DNA of 64,000 nt from Marinobacter flavimaris (GCF_002933295.1 NZ_PSSW01000003.1:310001-374000), one strand, 5' to 3'. Positions 26,468 to 35,343 are shown, counted from the first letter of the stretch. Made by a program: numbers and translations. Notes: generated by a model not told the origin, from the letters alone.

Positions 26468-27061
26468 TCATACTTCCGATTCTGTATCCGCGTAGCCGTC
26501 GACAACCCCAGTGGAAAGATAAACATCCTTGCTGGTGAAGTTCTTGATGGCCGTCAGGAGGTACTGAATACCTGTAATGGCAAAACCGATCGGGACCCAG
26601 ATATAAATCCACCAGATCTCAAAGCCCAGGGCGGGCAGAATACGCCCACGACTGTAAAGAGTTTCGATGTATCCGAAGGAGTGGTAGCAAAGAAAGAACA
26701 TCACAAGAGACGTGAACAGGGCGATGATGATCATCAAAACCTTGCGGCCCTTGACTGGCAGTGCGTCGTAGATTGCGGACATCCGGATGTGCCTGCCGTG
26801 GCGGGCTGCATAGCCAATGCCGGCAAAGGTGATGAGTATAATCAGGATCCGGTTGATTTCACCTGAGAAAAAGAGGCCTTCACCGAATACATACCGCGCA
26901 ATGACATTCACACAGGTATTGATTGCCATCAGGATGACGCCAGCGGCCAGCATGAACGCCTCGACCTTGGCAATGATTTCATCGATGGTCCCCAGAAATC
27001 CGGGCAGGCCGGACTCGTAGGTGCCGGTGTCGTCTTCAAGATCCGGGGAATTCTCGGACAT
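26468..27061 (-). CDS. teaB: TRAP transporter small membrane subunit, TeaB-like (DctQ family)
   Basis: The protein has 197 residues and four predicted helices after a hydrophilic 25-residue start. The DctQ-like features are NVIARYVFGEGLFFSGEINR and the closing IWWIYIWVPIGFAI. It pairs with the large subunit. ATG 27061 has GGAG at about 10 bases. The gap of 108 bases to the binding-protein gene holds a strong hairpin. Confidence 0.9.
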   Translation of the reverse strand: MSENSPDLEDDTGTYESGLPGFLGTIDEIIAKVEAFMLAAGVILMAINTCVNVIARYVFGEGLFFSGEINRILIILITFAGIGYAARHGRHIRMSAIYDALPVKGRKVLMIIIALFTSLVMFFLCYHSFGYIETLYSRGRILPALGFEIWWIYIWVPIGFAITGIQYLLTAIKNFTSKDVYLSTGVVDGYADTESEV

Positions 27062-27131
27062 GGGGTCTGCTCCAGAGCATGTCGCTCCCTGCCGGTAGGG
27101 AATCCCCGGCGGGGCGGGGTTAGCACAGCTG

Positions 27132-27153
27132 CCCGCCGGCCAGAGCCGGCGGG
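27132..27153 (-). promoter_or_regulatory. GC-rich hairpin between binding-protein and membrane-subunit genes
   Basis: A 9-bp perfect stem (27132-27140 with 27145-27153, CCCGCCGGC and its complement) with a 4-base loop lies 17 bases after the teaA stop. There is no T-run, so it is better read as an mRNA-stabilising or attenuating element that would keep the binding protein in excess over the membrane subunits. Confidence 0.65.
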
Positions 27154-27169
27154 AGTGGTTCCACTAGTC

Positions 27170-28198
27170 TTAATTGTTCTGAACTGCTTCCAGGTCTGCC
27201 TTGAACTGGTTCAGCAGTTCTTTGCCACTGTCGCCAGTCATTTCGATGAACTTCTCTTCCACCTGGGGCGCACGGGCCTTGAAGGCTTCGATCTGTTCGT
27301 CGTTCAGACGGGTGACGGTGACTTCATCGCTGGCTTTCTGGATCTTGGCCAGGGCTTCGTCAGCCAGACCGTCGATGTGCACAATGATTTCTTCAAAGGC
27401 AAAGTCTGCAGCGTCCTGAACCAGTTTCTTGTCGGCGTCAGACAGGCCATTATAGAAATCCTGGTTGGCCATCATGGCAGTGGTGAACCAGCCGTGCTTG
27501 GTGAAGACCAGGTTCGGGGACACTTCATAAAGACCGCCGGACTCGATCCAGAAGATCGGGTTTTCCTGCCCCTGGATCATGTTGGTCTGCAGCGCACCAT
27601 AGACTTCACCCCAGGGCAGCGGGGTCGGTGTCGCGCCGAAGGCAGAATAGGTTTCTGACAGCAGCGGGTTGGTCATGACCCGGATCTTCTTGTTGTTGAA
27701 GTCCTCGGGCTGGGTGACCGGCTCATCAACCGTTACAACCATTTCCCCTTCCGGATACATCTTGAGAAGCTCCAGTCCCTTCTCTGCGTAAAGCTCCGGA
27801 AAGTCTTCATTGATGGCTTTACTGGTGCGGAAGAATTCGATCACCGTATCCATGTCGGTCGGCATCAGGTAAGGAATAAAGAAGATCTGCGCTTCCGGAA
27901 TCAGGGAGCCTGTAAAGCCGGGTGACTGGTTAACAAAGTTCAGGATGCCTGCCTGGGTCTGCTCCATGATGTCGTCAGACTCACCCAGCTCGCCGAAACG
28001 GTATACCTGCAGGGTGTGGTCAGAGTTGTCCTCAATGTATTCCTTGAACTTGTACGCGAATACGTCCTGAACGTCGCCTTCGTACTCTTCGTGCGCATAG
28101 CGCCAGTTAGCGGCGTTTACAGAGTTCGCCATGGTCATCGCAGCGAACGCGAACGCTGAAATTCCGGCCAGTTTCTTGAACTTACTCATGCTGCTCAT
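27170..28198 (-). CDS. teaA: Ectoine/5-hydroxyectoine-type TRAP binding protein, TeaA-like
   Basis: The protein has 342 residues with a signal peptide (AFAAMTMANSVNAANW). The mature sequence is strikingly like H. elongata TeaA as I remember it: WRYAHEEYEGDVQDVFA, VYRFGELGESDDIMEQTQ, and NPIFWIESGGLYEVSPN. TeaA captures the compatible solutes ectoine and hydroxyectoine from the periplasm. ATG 28198 has GGAG 8 bases upstream; a longer frame starts inside the regulatory region and is rejected. The full order teaA-teaB-teaC-teaD is kept, and osmotic induction is expected but not visible in sequence. Confidence 0.9.
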   Translation of the reverse strand: MSSMSKFKKLAGISAFAFAAMTMANSVNAANWRYAHEEYEGDVQDVFAYKFKEYIEDNSDHTLQVYRFGELGESDDIMEQTQAGILNFVNQSPGFTGSLIPEAQIFFIPYLMPTDMDTVIEFFRTSKAINEDFPELYAEKGLELLKMYPEGEMVVTVDEPVTQPEDFNNKKIRVMTNPLLSETYSAFGATPTPLPWGEVYGALQTNMIQGQENPIFWIESGGLYEVSPNLVFTKHGWFTTAMMANQDFYNGLSDADKKLVQDAADFAFEEIIVHIDGLADEALAKIQKASDEVTVTRLNDEQIEAFKARAPQVEEKFIEMTGDSGKELLNQFKADLEAVQNN

Positions 28199-28226
28199 CG
28201 GGTTTTCTCCGTTCGTGTTTTTACCG

Positions 28227-28244
28227 TAATGTATTGTTACATTA
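28227..28244. promoter_or_regulatory. Inverted repeat upstream of teaA
   Basis: TAATGTA (28227-28233) and TACATTA (28238-28244) form a perfect 7-bp inverted repeat around TTGT, about 30 bases before the teaA start. Its size and place fit a repressor operator. The surrounding 100 bases are AT-rich and contain repeated CAAAACAA and CGGTTTTCGCAAG-like words. Confidence 0.45.
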
Positions 28245-28339
28245 ATAAAGACTGGCAAAACAAAGCGGTTTTCGCAAGAAAATGGCCAAAACAATCATTT
28301 TAGCAACGGAGGTTTTGTCGGTTTCGCAAGTCCATGAAT

Positions 28340-28879
28340 TCACGGTCGATTCATATCTGAAAGGCAGGTTTGAAGGAATTCGCGGAACTCACTGACGACC
28401 CGATCAAGACTGTTTTCCAGTCGGTGCCCATCCGGCAGGACCAGAATCGGAAGGCCCTGATCACGGGCCAGATCAAGCACCGGCGCTACCGCTACCACGT
28501 CGTCATCCCAACCATGAATGATCTGACGGTGGTCCGCCTGGATCAGCGGGCTGGATTGGGGATACCGGGCCATCGCCAGGGCTGGCGCCAGCATGAAGCA
28601 TCCCAGAACAGGCGTTTCCGAGGATGTCTGGGCGCAGACCCAGCCACCCATGCTGGAACCGGCAAGGATGGTGTTTTCCGGCTTGGCATTGCATTCAGCC
28701 ATTGCCTCGCGCATCTGGGCCAGCCGTGTCGCTGGATCCCGGGTGCTGCTGTGATCAATGGCGTGGGCCTGAATGCCCGGAAAGGTTTCGGCCTCGGCTT
28801 TCATGGCCTGGATCTTGGTGCTGCCGGGGCCGCTCTCCAGGCCGTGGGAAAGGAAGACGTGGATCGGGGTGTCTGTCAT
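28340..28879 (-). CDS. Alpha/beta-hydrolase, YqiA/UPF0227-like esterase
   Basis: The protein has 179 residues and a compact alpha/beta-hydrolase fold. It shows VFLSHGLESGPGSTKI at the oxyanion side, the nucleophile elbow LAGSSMGGW, a late aspartate in GWDDDVVAV, and the final histidine in LPDGHRLEN, completing a Ser-Asp-His triad. YqiA-like proteins are small cytoplasmic esterases. ATG 28879 fits the family start and has GGAG at 11 bases; a frame extends to 28966. It is transcribed toward the tea promoter region, with only the regulatory gap between. Confidence 0.8.
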   Translation of the reverse strand: MTDTPIHVFLSHGLESGPGSTKIQAMKAEAETFPGIQAHAIDHSSTRDPATRLAQMREAMAECNAKPENTILAGSSMGGWVCAQTSSETPVLGCFMLAPALAMARYPQSSPLIQADHRQIIHGWDDDVVAVAPVLDLARDQGLPILVLPDGHRLENSLDRVVSEFREFLQTCLSDMNRP

Positions 28880-29018
28880 GATGAATGTTGCTCCGGTGCT
28901 GAACGCTTTAATCACCTGAATGATGAGCGGCAGGGCCTGCTCTGTCCACCGTGCTGGCTGAGCCATCGGTCCGGTTGCGGCGTATACATCAACCTAGTTG
29001 AACAGGGAATCCGGATCC

Positions 29019-29570
29019 ATGAAACAGGTAAAACGAGGTCTGATAATCACCGCTTTGATTCTCGGTCTTTCAGGAGCGCAGGTGGTCATGGCGGACAGTT
29101 GTCCGGCGTTTCTCGATCATGAACAACGCAAGCTTCACTCAACAGACACGGTAAACCTCTGTGATCTCGCGGCTGGCAAACCCATGCTGGTGGTCAACAC
29201 CGCCAGCCGTTGCGGATACACAGGGCAGTTCGAGGGGCTCGAGGCCCTGCACAAACAGTATTCGGAGAAAGGGCTGGTTGTGGTCGGCTTCGCCAGCGAC
29301 GATTTCCGGCAGGAGGCAGATTCCGAAGCCGAGGCGGCCACCGTCTGTTTCAAGAACTTCGGAGTGACCTTCACCATGATCGCACCGGGAGCGGTGACCG
29401 GGGCCGAGGCCAACCCGGTGTTCCGGGCCATCAATGAGCAGAGCCAACCCCCGCGCTGGAACTTCACCAAGTATGTGATTGACCGTTCCGGCACGGTCGT
29501 CGACTCCTTTCCGAGCCGGGTGCGCCCACAGGATCCGGAGCTGATCGACGCGGTGGAATCTGTGCTTTAG
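29019..29570 (+). CDS. Exported glutathione-peroxidase-family protein
   Basis: The protein has 183 residues with a signal peptide ([20 protein letters not shown]), so it acts in the periplasm, unlike cytoplasmic BtuE. The peroxidatic cysteine lies in [16 protein letters not shown], and the Trp/Asn of the tetrad in [14 protein letters not shown]. Family members reduce peroxides with thiols, often thioredoxin-like partners rather than glutathione. ATG 29019 has AGGGA upstream; a TTG at 28998 is weaker. Extra cysteines (DSCPAF, NLCDL, TVCFKNF) might form resolving or structural disulphides. It overlaps the end of the convergent monooxygenase gene by 4 bp. Confidence 0.88.
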   Translation: MKQVKRGLIITALILGLSGAQVVMADSCPAFLDHEQRKLHSTDTVNLCDLAAGKPMLVVNTASRCGYTGQFEGLEALHKQYSEKGLVVVGFASDDFRQEADSEAEAATVCFKNFGVTFTMIAPGAVTGAEANPVFRAINEQSQPPRWNFTKYVIDRSGTVVDSFPSRVRPQDPELIDAVESVL

Positions 29571-30574
29571 GACAATGCCAGCCCGGCATTTCTGGTTTGC
29601 GCCAGGATGTCGAGCGCATGCCGGCGCCTCTCGGGGTCGTAGATATCCACCGTGAACATCAGCTCCTCGACCTCAATGTCCGAGAGAATCTGCCGCAGCT
29701 GTCTCCCGATCGTTTCGGCATCGCCAAGCAATTGCAGACCCAGAAAATCCTTCACACTGGCTTTCTCGCCCGCGTTCCAGAGCCCGTCCATGCTGTTTAC
29801 AGGCGGTTTCATCCACAGCGGTTGTCCGCGGAAGAGGGCGAGAATGCGCTGGTAGCTGGTGGTAGCAAGAAACTCTGCCTCCTGAATGGAATCGGCCGGA
29901 ACGGCTGGCAGGGCAAGCATGGCATAGGGTTGTTCAAGTGTTTCCGAGGGCTGGAAGTTGTCGCGGTAAACTTTGAGCGCTTCCCTGTAGAGCCGGGGTG
30001 CGAAATGTCCGGCGAAGGCATAGGGCAGACCGCGCATGGCGGCCAGCTGGGCGCTGTAAAGGCTTGATCCCAGCAGCCAGAGCGGCACATTGGTGCCCGC
30101 GCCGGGAATGGCCTTCACGGGCTGTCCTGGCTGCAGGGGGCCAAGCAGGGACTGAAGCCGGGCGACATCCTCAGGAAACTGTTCAGCACCCAGACCGTCG
30201 CGCCTCAGGGCCCGCGCGGTCACCGGGTCAGTGCCCGGCGCGCGGCCCAGTCCAAGGTCAATCCGCCCCGGGTACAGACTCTCCAGTGTTCCGAATTGCT
30301 CGGCAATGACCAGTGGCGGGTGGTTGGGCAGCATGACACCACCGGAACCGACCCGAATAGACTCTGTTTTACCCGCGATGTGTCCGATCAGGACAGACGT
30401 CGCGGAACTGCTGATGCCTTCCATGTTGTGATGCTCGGCCAGCCAGAAGCGCTTGAAACCGAGTTTCTCGGCCCGTTGGGCATAGGCCACGCTGTTGGCA
30501 AGCGTGGTGCCTACCGAATCGCCCTCGCGGACGGAGGCCAGTTCGAGCAGCGAGTAATCTGGACAGTCAGGCAT
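29567..30574 (-). CDS. Luciferase-like flavin-dependent monooxygenase (YhbW type)
   Basis: The protein has 335 residues with the bacterial luciferase-like TIM barrel. It opens with [14 protein letters not shown], then [36 protein letters not shown], and the FMN-phosphate-side [20 protein letters not shown]. These mark the LLM-class group with E. coli YhbW. The substrate is unknown. ATG 30574 has GGGAG 4 bases upstream. It is monocistronic by context. Confidence 0.9.
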   Translation of the reverse strand: MPDCPDYSLLELASVREGDSVGTTLANSVAYAQRAEKLGFKRFWLAEHHNMEGISSSATSVLIGHIAGKTESIRVGSGGVMLPNHPPLVIAEQFGTLESLYPGRIDLGLGRAPGTDPVTARALRRDGLGAEQFPEDVARLQSLLGPLQPGQPVKAIPGAGTNVPLWLLGSSLYSAQLAAMRGLPYAFAGHFAPRLYREALKVYRDNFQPSETLEQPYAMLALPAVPADSIQEAEFLATTSYQRILALFRGQPLWMKPPVNSMDGLWNAGEKASVKDFLGLQLLGDAETIGRQLRQILSDIEVEELMFTVDIYDPERRRHALDILAQTRNAGLALS

Positions 30575-30659
30575 GGAGCTCCCGCAGTAAAAGTGGAATT
30601 CGAGAGATAGAAAACATGGTGTCTGCCGGCGCCTGTTTCAAGATTAGCCGCGAACGGTG

Positions 30660-31289
30660 CTATAGATCGATCACAATCGGCGGGTTCAGCGGTTTGAAAC
30701 TGCCGTTACAGGTGCTGGCGTTTACGCACAGGCAATCGCCAATCTGTTCTTCGCCGTGGCCTTCGTGAATATGGCCAAAGATATGGAGTTTCAGGGACAG
30801 TCTTGCGATCCGCTCGGCCAGGGCCTCACAGCCAGGGCGCACGATGCCAGAGGGAGACTCGATTCTGTCGAGAACACCCGCGGGAGGCCCGTGGGTGATC
30901 AGGACATCGGTGTCTCCGGGGATGCGGGCCCAGCGCTCGGCAATGGCATCGCCCCGTTCCAGATTGAATGCCCAGTTGAAGAACACTGGCGTCCACGGGC
31001 TGCCCCAGAACTTCAGGCCGGCAAGCTCCAACGGGCTGTCCTGCAAATAATGAGCGTTACGCACCAGTTCCCGGGCCTCTGCCGGTTCGTCCTGGAAACA
31101 CCAGTCGTGGTTTCCGGCAATCAGTATCTTGTTGGTATGGGGCAGCTCCGAGAACCACTGGTCCAGATCCTCGAGTTCGTCCAGTGTGCCAACCCCGAGG
31201 GAATCCCCGGCGTGAATCAACAGGTCGCCGTCCGGAACCTGGATCTGGCGGTGCATGCTGTGGGTGTCGGAGATGCAGACAATTCTCAT
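30660..31289 (-). CDS. Calcineurin-like metallophosphoesterase (MPPED/UPF0046-like)
   Basis: The protein has 209 residues. Its metal-binding motifs occur in order: ISDTHSMH, LLIHAGDSLG, IAGNHDWCF, ITHGPPAGVLD, IFGHIHEGHG. The compact size and HGPP motif match the MPPED1/UPF0046-like branch, which hydrolyses phosphodiesters including cyclic nucleotides in some members. ATG 31289 places the first motif at the usual distance; ATG 31316 would add nine residues, and neither has a convincing ribosome site. Confidence 0.85.
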   Translation of the reverse strand: MRIVCISDTHSMHRQIQVPDGDLLIHAGDSLGVGTLDELEDLDQWFSELPHTNKILIAGNHDWCFQDEPAEARELVRNAHYLQDSPLELAGLKFWGSPWTPVFFNWAFNLERGDAIAERWARIPGDTDVLITHGPPAGVLDRIESPSGIVRPGCEALAERIARLSLKLHIFGHIHEGHGEEQIGDCLCVNASTCNGSFKPLNPPIVIDL

Positions 31290-31386
31290 GGTGTTGGCGG
31301 TTCCGGTCAGTGACATTCGCGCATTTTTGTTTTGTCTAAGATAGCATTTACCGCCCGTTCAGCCTTCATGCTTTTCGAGTAATGCC

Positions 31387-32253
31387 ATGCGATTGATCCT
31401 CAGCCGAAAAGGATTTGATTCTTCTGCCGGTGGATGTCCCAGCCCGGTCCTGCCGGATGGCTCGCTGTGCGTTTTGCCTATTCCTGATACCCGGTCCCGA
31501 ATCCGCTATGACGATGTGGTTTTCCACAAACGCAGGCTCGGCAAGATTGCCCGGGATCTCACCGGTGGCCGAATCCGGGGTAGTCACGGTGCCCACCTGG
31601 ATCCGGATCTGATAGCGAGTGCCTACCCCCGCGGAGAAGGCTGGCGACCTCTGCTGGGTCAGACTGGCTCAGCCCAGGGGCACCTTCGCAATCAGGGCGT
31701 TGAGCCGGGAGATCTTTTTCTGTTCTTCGGCGTTTTCCGCCACGCCGAAATGCATAACCGGCGCTGGCGTTTTGTGCCCGGAACCCGGCCGTTCCATGCC
31801 CTCTGGGGGTGGCTTCATATCGACCGGGTTCATACTGTTGACGAACTGGCTCCGGATGCCCTGCCATGGGCCCGGTATCATCCGCACCGCCACGGTGAGC
31901 CGGATCCAGGCAATACGCTCTACACGTCCTCACTGTCGTTTCGATTGGCAGGCGGCGCAGAGGTCTGGTCCGGCAGTGGCGTGTTTCCAGAGCTTCGCGA
32001 GGAGCTGGTCCTGACCGACCCCCAGAGCCGTCTGCCCACCCGGTGGCGCCTGCCCGCCGGGTTTTATCCTGGCGATAAACGGCCTCCCCTGAGCTATCAC
32101 ACCAGGCCGGACCGGTGGTGCCTGGAACCGCCCTGGTGCTATCTGTCTTGTGCTGCCAGGGGGCAGGAATTCGTGCTCGATCTCGACGCTTATCCCGAGC
32201 TGACGGACTGGCTCACGGGATTGCTCAGAACAGGGTCGCCCACCGAAAACTAA
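31387..32253 (+). CDS. Nmad3-like putative nucleotide-modification-associated protein
   Basis: The protein has 288 residues and no membrane segment. The N-terminus LILSRKGFDSSAGGCPSP followed by PDGSLCVLPIPD resembles the Nmad3 domain, predicted by comparative genomics to act in DNA base modification; no activity is proven. Further conserved-looking parts are SAQGHLRNQGVEPGDLFLFFG, FRHAEMHN and HALWGWLHID. There are many histidines, tryptophans and arginines and a basic pI. No phage, restriction or DNA-modification gene is near. ATG 31387 is the first start and the N-terminal strand follows at once. The family call is from memory of the motif. Confidence 0.62.
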   Translation: MRLILSRKGFDSSAGGCPSPVLPDGSLCVLPIPDTRSRIRYDDVVFHKRRLGKIARDLTGGRIRGSHGAHLDPDLIASAYPRGEGWRPLLGQTGSAQGHLRNQGVEPGDLFLFFGVFRHAEMHNRRWRFVPGTRPFHALWGWLHIDRVHTVDELAPDALPWARYHPHRHGEPDPGNTLYTSSLSFRLAGGAEVWSGSGVFPELREELVLTDPQSRLPTRWRLPAGFYPGDKRPPLSYHTRPDRWCLEPPWCYLSCAARGQEFVLDLDAYPELTDWLTGLLRTGSPTEN

Positions 32254-32322
32254 CCGTGCTATTGATCTGCCCGGGTGATATTCACCTAAGATAGTAGGAG
32301 TTTGAACCTCAGGGAGAGGGCA

Positions 32323-33723
32323 ATGTATCGGTACAGTCTGGGAAACCGGCGATGGCAGTTTGCAACGCTGGCAGAGTTAATGGCGAAGGCAACGCCCGCG
32401 CGCTCAGGTGACCGGCTGGCCGGCGTCATCGCCCATACCGCCGAGGAAAGGGTGGTGGCCCAGATGGCTCTGGCCGAGTTGCCCCTGAAGACCTTTCTGA
32501 CTGAAGCCCTCGTCCCCTACGAGCAGGATGAGGTTACCCGGTTGATTCTCGACGACCACGATGTCGGGGCCTTTGAGCCGGTTTCCCACCTGACCGTGGG
32601 CGACTTCCGGAACTGGTTGCTGAGCGATCTGGCCACGCCCGAGATGCTGGTGCGCATCCGCGCCGGGATAACTCCGGAGATGGCGGCGGCTGTGTGCAAG
32701 ATCATGCGCAACCAGGACCTGATCCTGGTCGCGCAGAAATGCCGGGTGCAAACCGCTTTCCGAAGCACCGTCGGCCTGCCGGGGCGGATGTCGACGCGGC
32801 TCCAGCCCAATCATCCCACGGATGATATAACAGGTATTGCCGCCAGCATCCTGGACGGGTTGCTGTATGGCAGCGGCGATGCGGTGATCGGAATCAATCC
32901 TGCCACGGACAACGTGGCCCAGAGTGTCCGGCTGCTGCAGTTGATGGATGAGGTGATCCGCAAGTACGAGATTCCCACCCAGTCCTGCGTACTGACCCAT
33001 GTAACCAATACCCTGGAAGCCATCGAGCACAGGGCTCCGGTGGATCTGGTGTTCCAGTCCATTGGCGGCACCGAAGCCACGAACAGGAGTTTCGGGTTTG
33101 ATCTGGCCACCCTGGCCGAGGCCCGGGACGCAGCGTTGTCTCTCAACCGCGGCACAGTGGGTAACAACGTGATGTATTTTGAAACCGGCCAGGGCAGCTC
33201 GCTGTCGGCCGATGCCCATCACGGTGTCGATCAGCAAACCTGCGAGGCCAGGGCGTACGCCGTGGCCCGCAAATTCGAGCCGCTTCTGGTGAATACCGTG
33301 GTCGGGTTTATCGGGCCGGAATACCTGTTTGACGGTAAGGAGATCACGCGGGCCGGGCTGGAGGACCATTTCTGTGGCAAGTTGCTGGGCCTGCCAATGG
33401 GGTGTGATATCTGCTACACCAATCATGCCGAGGCCGATCAGAACGACATGGACAACCTGCTGACTTTATTGGGCGTGGCCGGCTGTAATTTCATCATGGG
33501 TATACCCGGCTCCGACGACATCATGCTGAACTATCAGACCACCTCGTTTCACGATGCCCTTTACGTTCGCCGGGTGCTCGACAAACGGCCGGCGCCGGAA
33601 TTCGAACAGTGGCTCACCCGCATGCAGATTTTCCAGGATGGCGAGGGCAAGGTGCCCGCAGACGGATTGCCGGAAGCCTTCCGGAAAAGCCTGGCCAGTT
33701 TACCCGGAGGGGGCGGATCATGA
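32323..33723 (+). CDS. eutB: Ethanolamine ammonia-lyase large subunit
   Basis: The protein has 466 residues, the usual EutB length. Diagnostic stretches include GLPGRMSTRLQPNHPTDD, DAVIGINPATDN, FETGQGSSLSADAHHG and HAEADQNDMDNLLTLLG. With EutC it converts ethanolamine to acetaldehyde and ammonia using adenosylcobalamin. AGGGAGAGGG precedes ATG 32323. No microcompartment shell, EutA reactivase, permease or aldehyde dehydrogenase is seen nearby, so the pair probably supplies nitrogen or carbon in the cytoplasm, as in other non-enteric bacteria. Confidence 0.96.
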   Translation: MYRYSLGNRRWQFATLAELMAKATPARSGDRLAGVIAHTAEERVVAQMALAELPLKTFLTEALVPYEQDEVTRLILDDHDVGAFEPVSHLTVGDFRNWLLSDLATPEMLVRIRAGITPEMAAAVCKIMRNQDLILVAQKCRVQTAFRSTVGLPGRMSTRLQPNHPTDDITGIAASILDGLLYGSGDAVIGINPATDNVAQSVRLLQLMDEVIRKYEIPTQSCVLTHVTNTLEAIEHRAPVDLVFQSIGGTEATNRSFGFDLATLAEARDAALSLNRGTVGNNVMYFETGQGSSLSADAHHGVDQQTCEARAYAVARKFEPLLVNTVVGFIGPEYLFDGKEITRAGLEDHFCGKLLGLPMGCDICYTNHAEADQNDMDNLLTLLGVAGCNFIMGIPGSDDIMLNYQTTSFHDALYVRRVLDKRPAPEFEQWLTRMQIFQDGEGKVPADGLPEAFRKSLASLPGGGGS

Positions 33724-34550
33724 CTGGCCAAAAGCCATCAGTAATCGCCAACCCCTGGCGCCGGCTCTCGGCCTGGACCGATGCCCGGATTGGTCTTGGC
33801 CGGGCCGGCATCAGCCTGCCCACGCATGAGATGCTGGCGTTTCAGCTCGCTCATGCCCAGGCAAGGGATGCGGTCCATCTGCCACTGGATACCTCGGCGT
33901 TGATGAAGGACCTGGCCGAACTGACCGAGCGGAGAAAAGCGTTACTGCCCCATGAGCCGGTTCATCTGCAAAGCCAGGCCAGCGACCGGATAACCTACCT
34001 GCAACGCCCGGATCTTGGGCGCAGGCTCAGCCAGAAATCCTGTGAGGCGCTGGACCGCCTGGGCCACACCGGTGATTCACCCGTCGATCTGGCCCTCGTG
34101 GTCGCAGACGGCTTGTCCTCCTATGGCGTACAGGAAAACGCCGTGGGGTTTCTCGAGGCGCTGCTGGCGAATCTTGAGGCCGATGATCAGACCTGGGAAC
34201 TGGCGCCCCTGATCGTTGTCTCTCAGGGACGGGTTGCGATTGGTGATGATGTCGGTCACCGGCTTAACGCCCGATGTGTTGTGGTTCTGATTGGTGAGCG
34301 CCCCGGCCTGAGTTCTCCGGACAGCCTCGGGCTTTACCTGACCTGGGCACCGGAGCCCGGACTGACTGACGCCAGCCGAAACTGCATATCCAATATCCGC
34401 CCGGCGGGGTTGTCGTTCGAAGAGGCGAGCCGGCGGCTCGGGTATTTGCTCAGGGAGGCTCGCCGTCAGGAGGTTTCCGGCGTACCTCTCAAGGATCGCT
34501 CGGAAGAGACGGTTATTGATCAGGGTATTGGCAACTTCCTGTTACGCTAG
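33720..34550 (+). CDS. eutC: Ethanolamine ammonia-lyase small subunit
   Basis: The protein has 276 residues. EutC marks are TDARIGLGRAGISLPTHEML, the cobalamin-side LVVADGLSSYGV and the closing GLSFEEASRRLGYLLREARR. It binds B12 and shares the active site with EutB. ATG 33720 overlaps the eutB stop by 4 bp and follows GGAGGGGG, so translation is coupled. The tail ends 37 bases before the methyltransferase gene, which may share the transcript. Confidence 0.95.
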   Translation: MTGQKPSVIANPWRRLSAWTDARIGLGRAGISLPTHEMLAFQLAHAQARDAVHLPLDTSALMKDLAELTERRKALLPHEPVHLQSQASDRITYLQRPDLGRRLSQKSCEALDRLGHTGDSPVDLALVVADGLSSYGVQENAVGFLEALLANLEADDQTWELAPLIVVSQGRVAIGDDVGHRLNARCVVVLIGERPGLSSPDSLGLYLTWAPEPGLTDASRNCISNIRPAGLSFEEASRRLGYLLREARRQEVSGVPLKDRSEETVIDQGIGNFLLR

Positions 34551-34587
34551 ATGAAGCCGTTGAACCATTCAGGGTAGGAGAATTCTC

Positions 34588-35343
34588 TTGCAGCAAGCCG
34601 AGTACTATGAAAACGACACCACACTCGCCCAATACCTGGAATTTCACTTTGGCGAGCGGTGGCACGGAGAGGCCAACTTCCCCAAGGCGCTGGCGGATGC
34701 TGCCATGCATGCGATGGATGGCAGGCCCCTGGATCGTGCGCTGGATATTGGTTGTGCCGTGGGCCGCACCAGCCTTGATTTGGCCCGCCATTTCCGGCAC
34801 GTGGACGGCATTGATTTTTCCAGGGCGTTCGTCAACAAATGCCAGGAAGTCGCTCGCGACAGAAGGGTGCGTTATGCGCGCCCGGAGGAGGGGGAGCTGG
34901 TAACCTTTCAGGACCAGTCTCTTGCGTCCCTCGGGCTGGAGGAGGCCGCTGAGCGCGTGTCTTTTCATCAGGGCGACGCCTGCGATCTGCCATCGCAGTT
35001 CACCGGGTATGATCTGGTACTCGCAGGCAACCTGATCGACCGGTTGTACCAGCCATCTCTGTTTCTGGAGACCATTCATGAGCGGATTAACGAACTCGGG
35101 CTTCTGGTGATTGCCTCACCCTATACCTGGCTGGAAGAGTACACGCCGAAGGAACACTGGGTTGGCGGGTTCAAGAAGAACGGAGAAGATTTCTCGACAT
35201 TCGACGGCCTCAAGGAGATATTGGCGCCCCATTTCCGGCTGTTGTTCGAACCCTGGAGCCTGCCGTTTGTCATCAGGGAAACGAGAAACAAGTTCCAGCA
35301 CAGCTTCTCCGAGCTGACCGTCTGGGAGAAAGTAAGCCAGTAA
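34588..35343 (+). CDS. SAM-dependent methyltransferase like the C-terminal domain of OvoA
   Basis: The protein has 251 residues. Motif I is ALDIGCAVGRTSLDLARHF, and VDGIDFSRAFV is the acidic strand. The pattern YLEFHFGERWHGEANFP, GYDLVLAGNLIDRLY and SPYTWLEEYTPKEHWVGGFK matches what I recall of the stand-alone putative 4-mercaptohistidine N1-methyltransferase family, the last step of ovothiol synthesis. The iron-dependent sulfoxide synthase half (OvoA N-terminus) is not in the window. TTG 34588 is the best start, with TAGGAG 8 bases upstream and no better ATG. It may be co-transcribed with eutBC. Confidence 0.8.
   Translation: MQQAEYYENDTTLAQYLEFHFGERWHGEANFPKALADAAMHAMDGRPLDRALDIGCAVGRTSLDLARHFRHVDGIDFSRAFVNKCQEVARDRRVRYARPEEGELVTFQDQSLASLGLEEAAERVSFHQGDACDLPSQFTGYDLVLAGNLIDRLYQPSLFLETIHERINELGLLVIASPYTWLEEYTPKEHWVGGFKKNGEDFSTFDGLKEILAPHFRLLFEPWSLPFVIRETRNKFQHSFSELTVWEKVSQ

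Noticed and set aside
27132..27153. Hairpin after teaA as a full terminator
   Set aside because: There is no T-run on the minus strand after the stem, and the membrane-subunit genes follow on the same strand.
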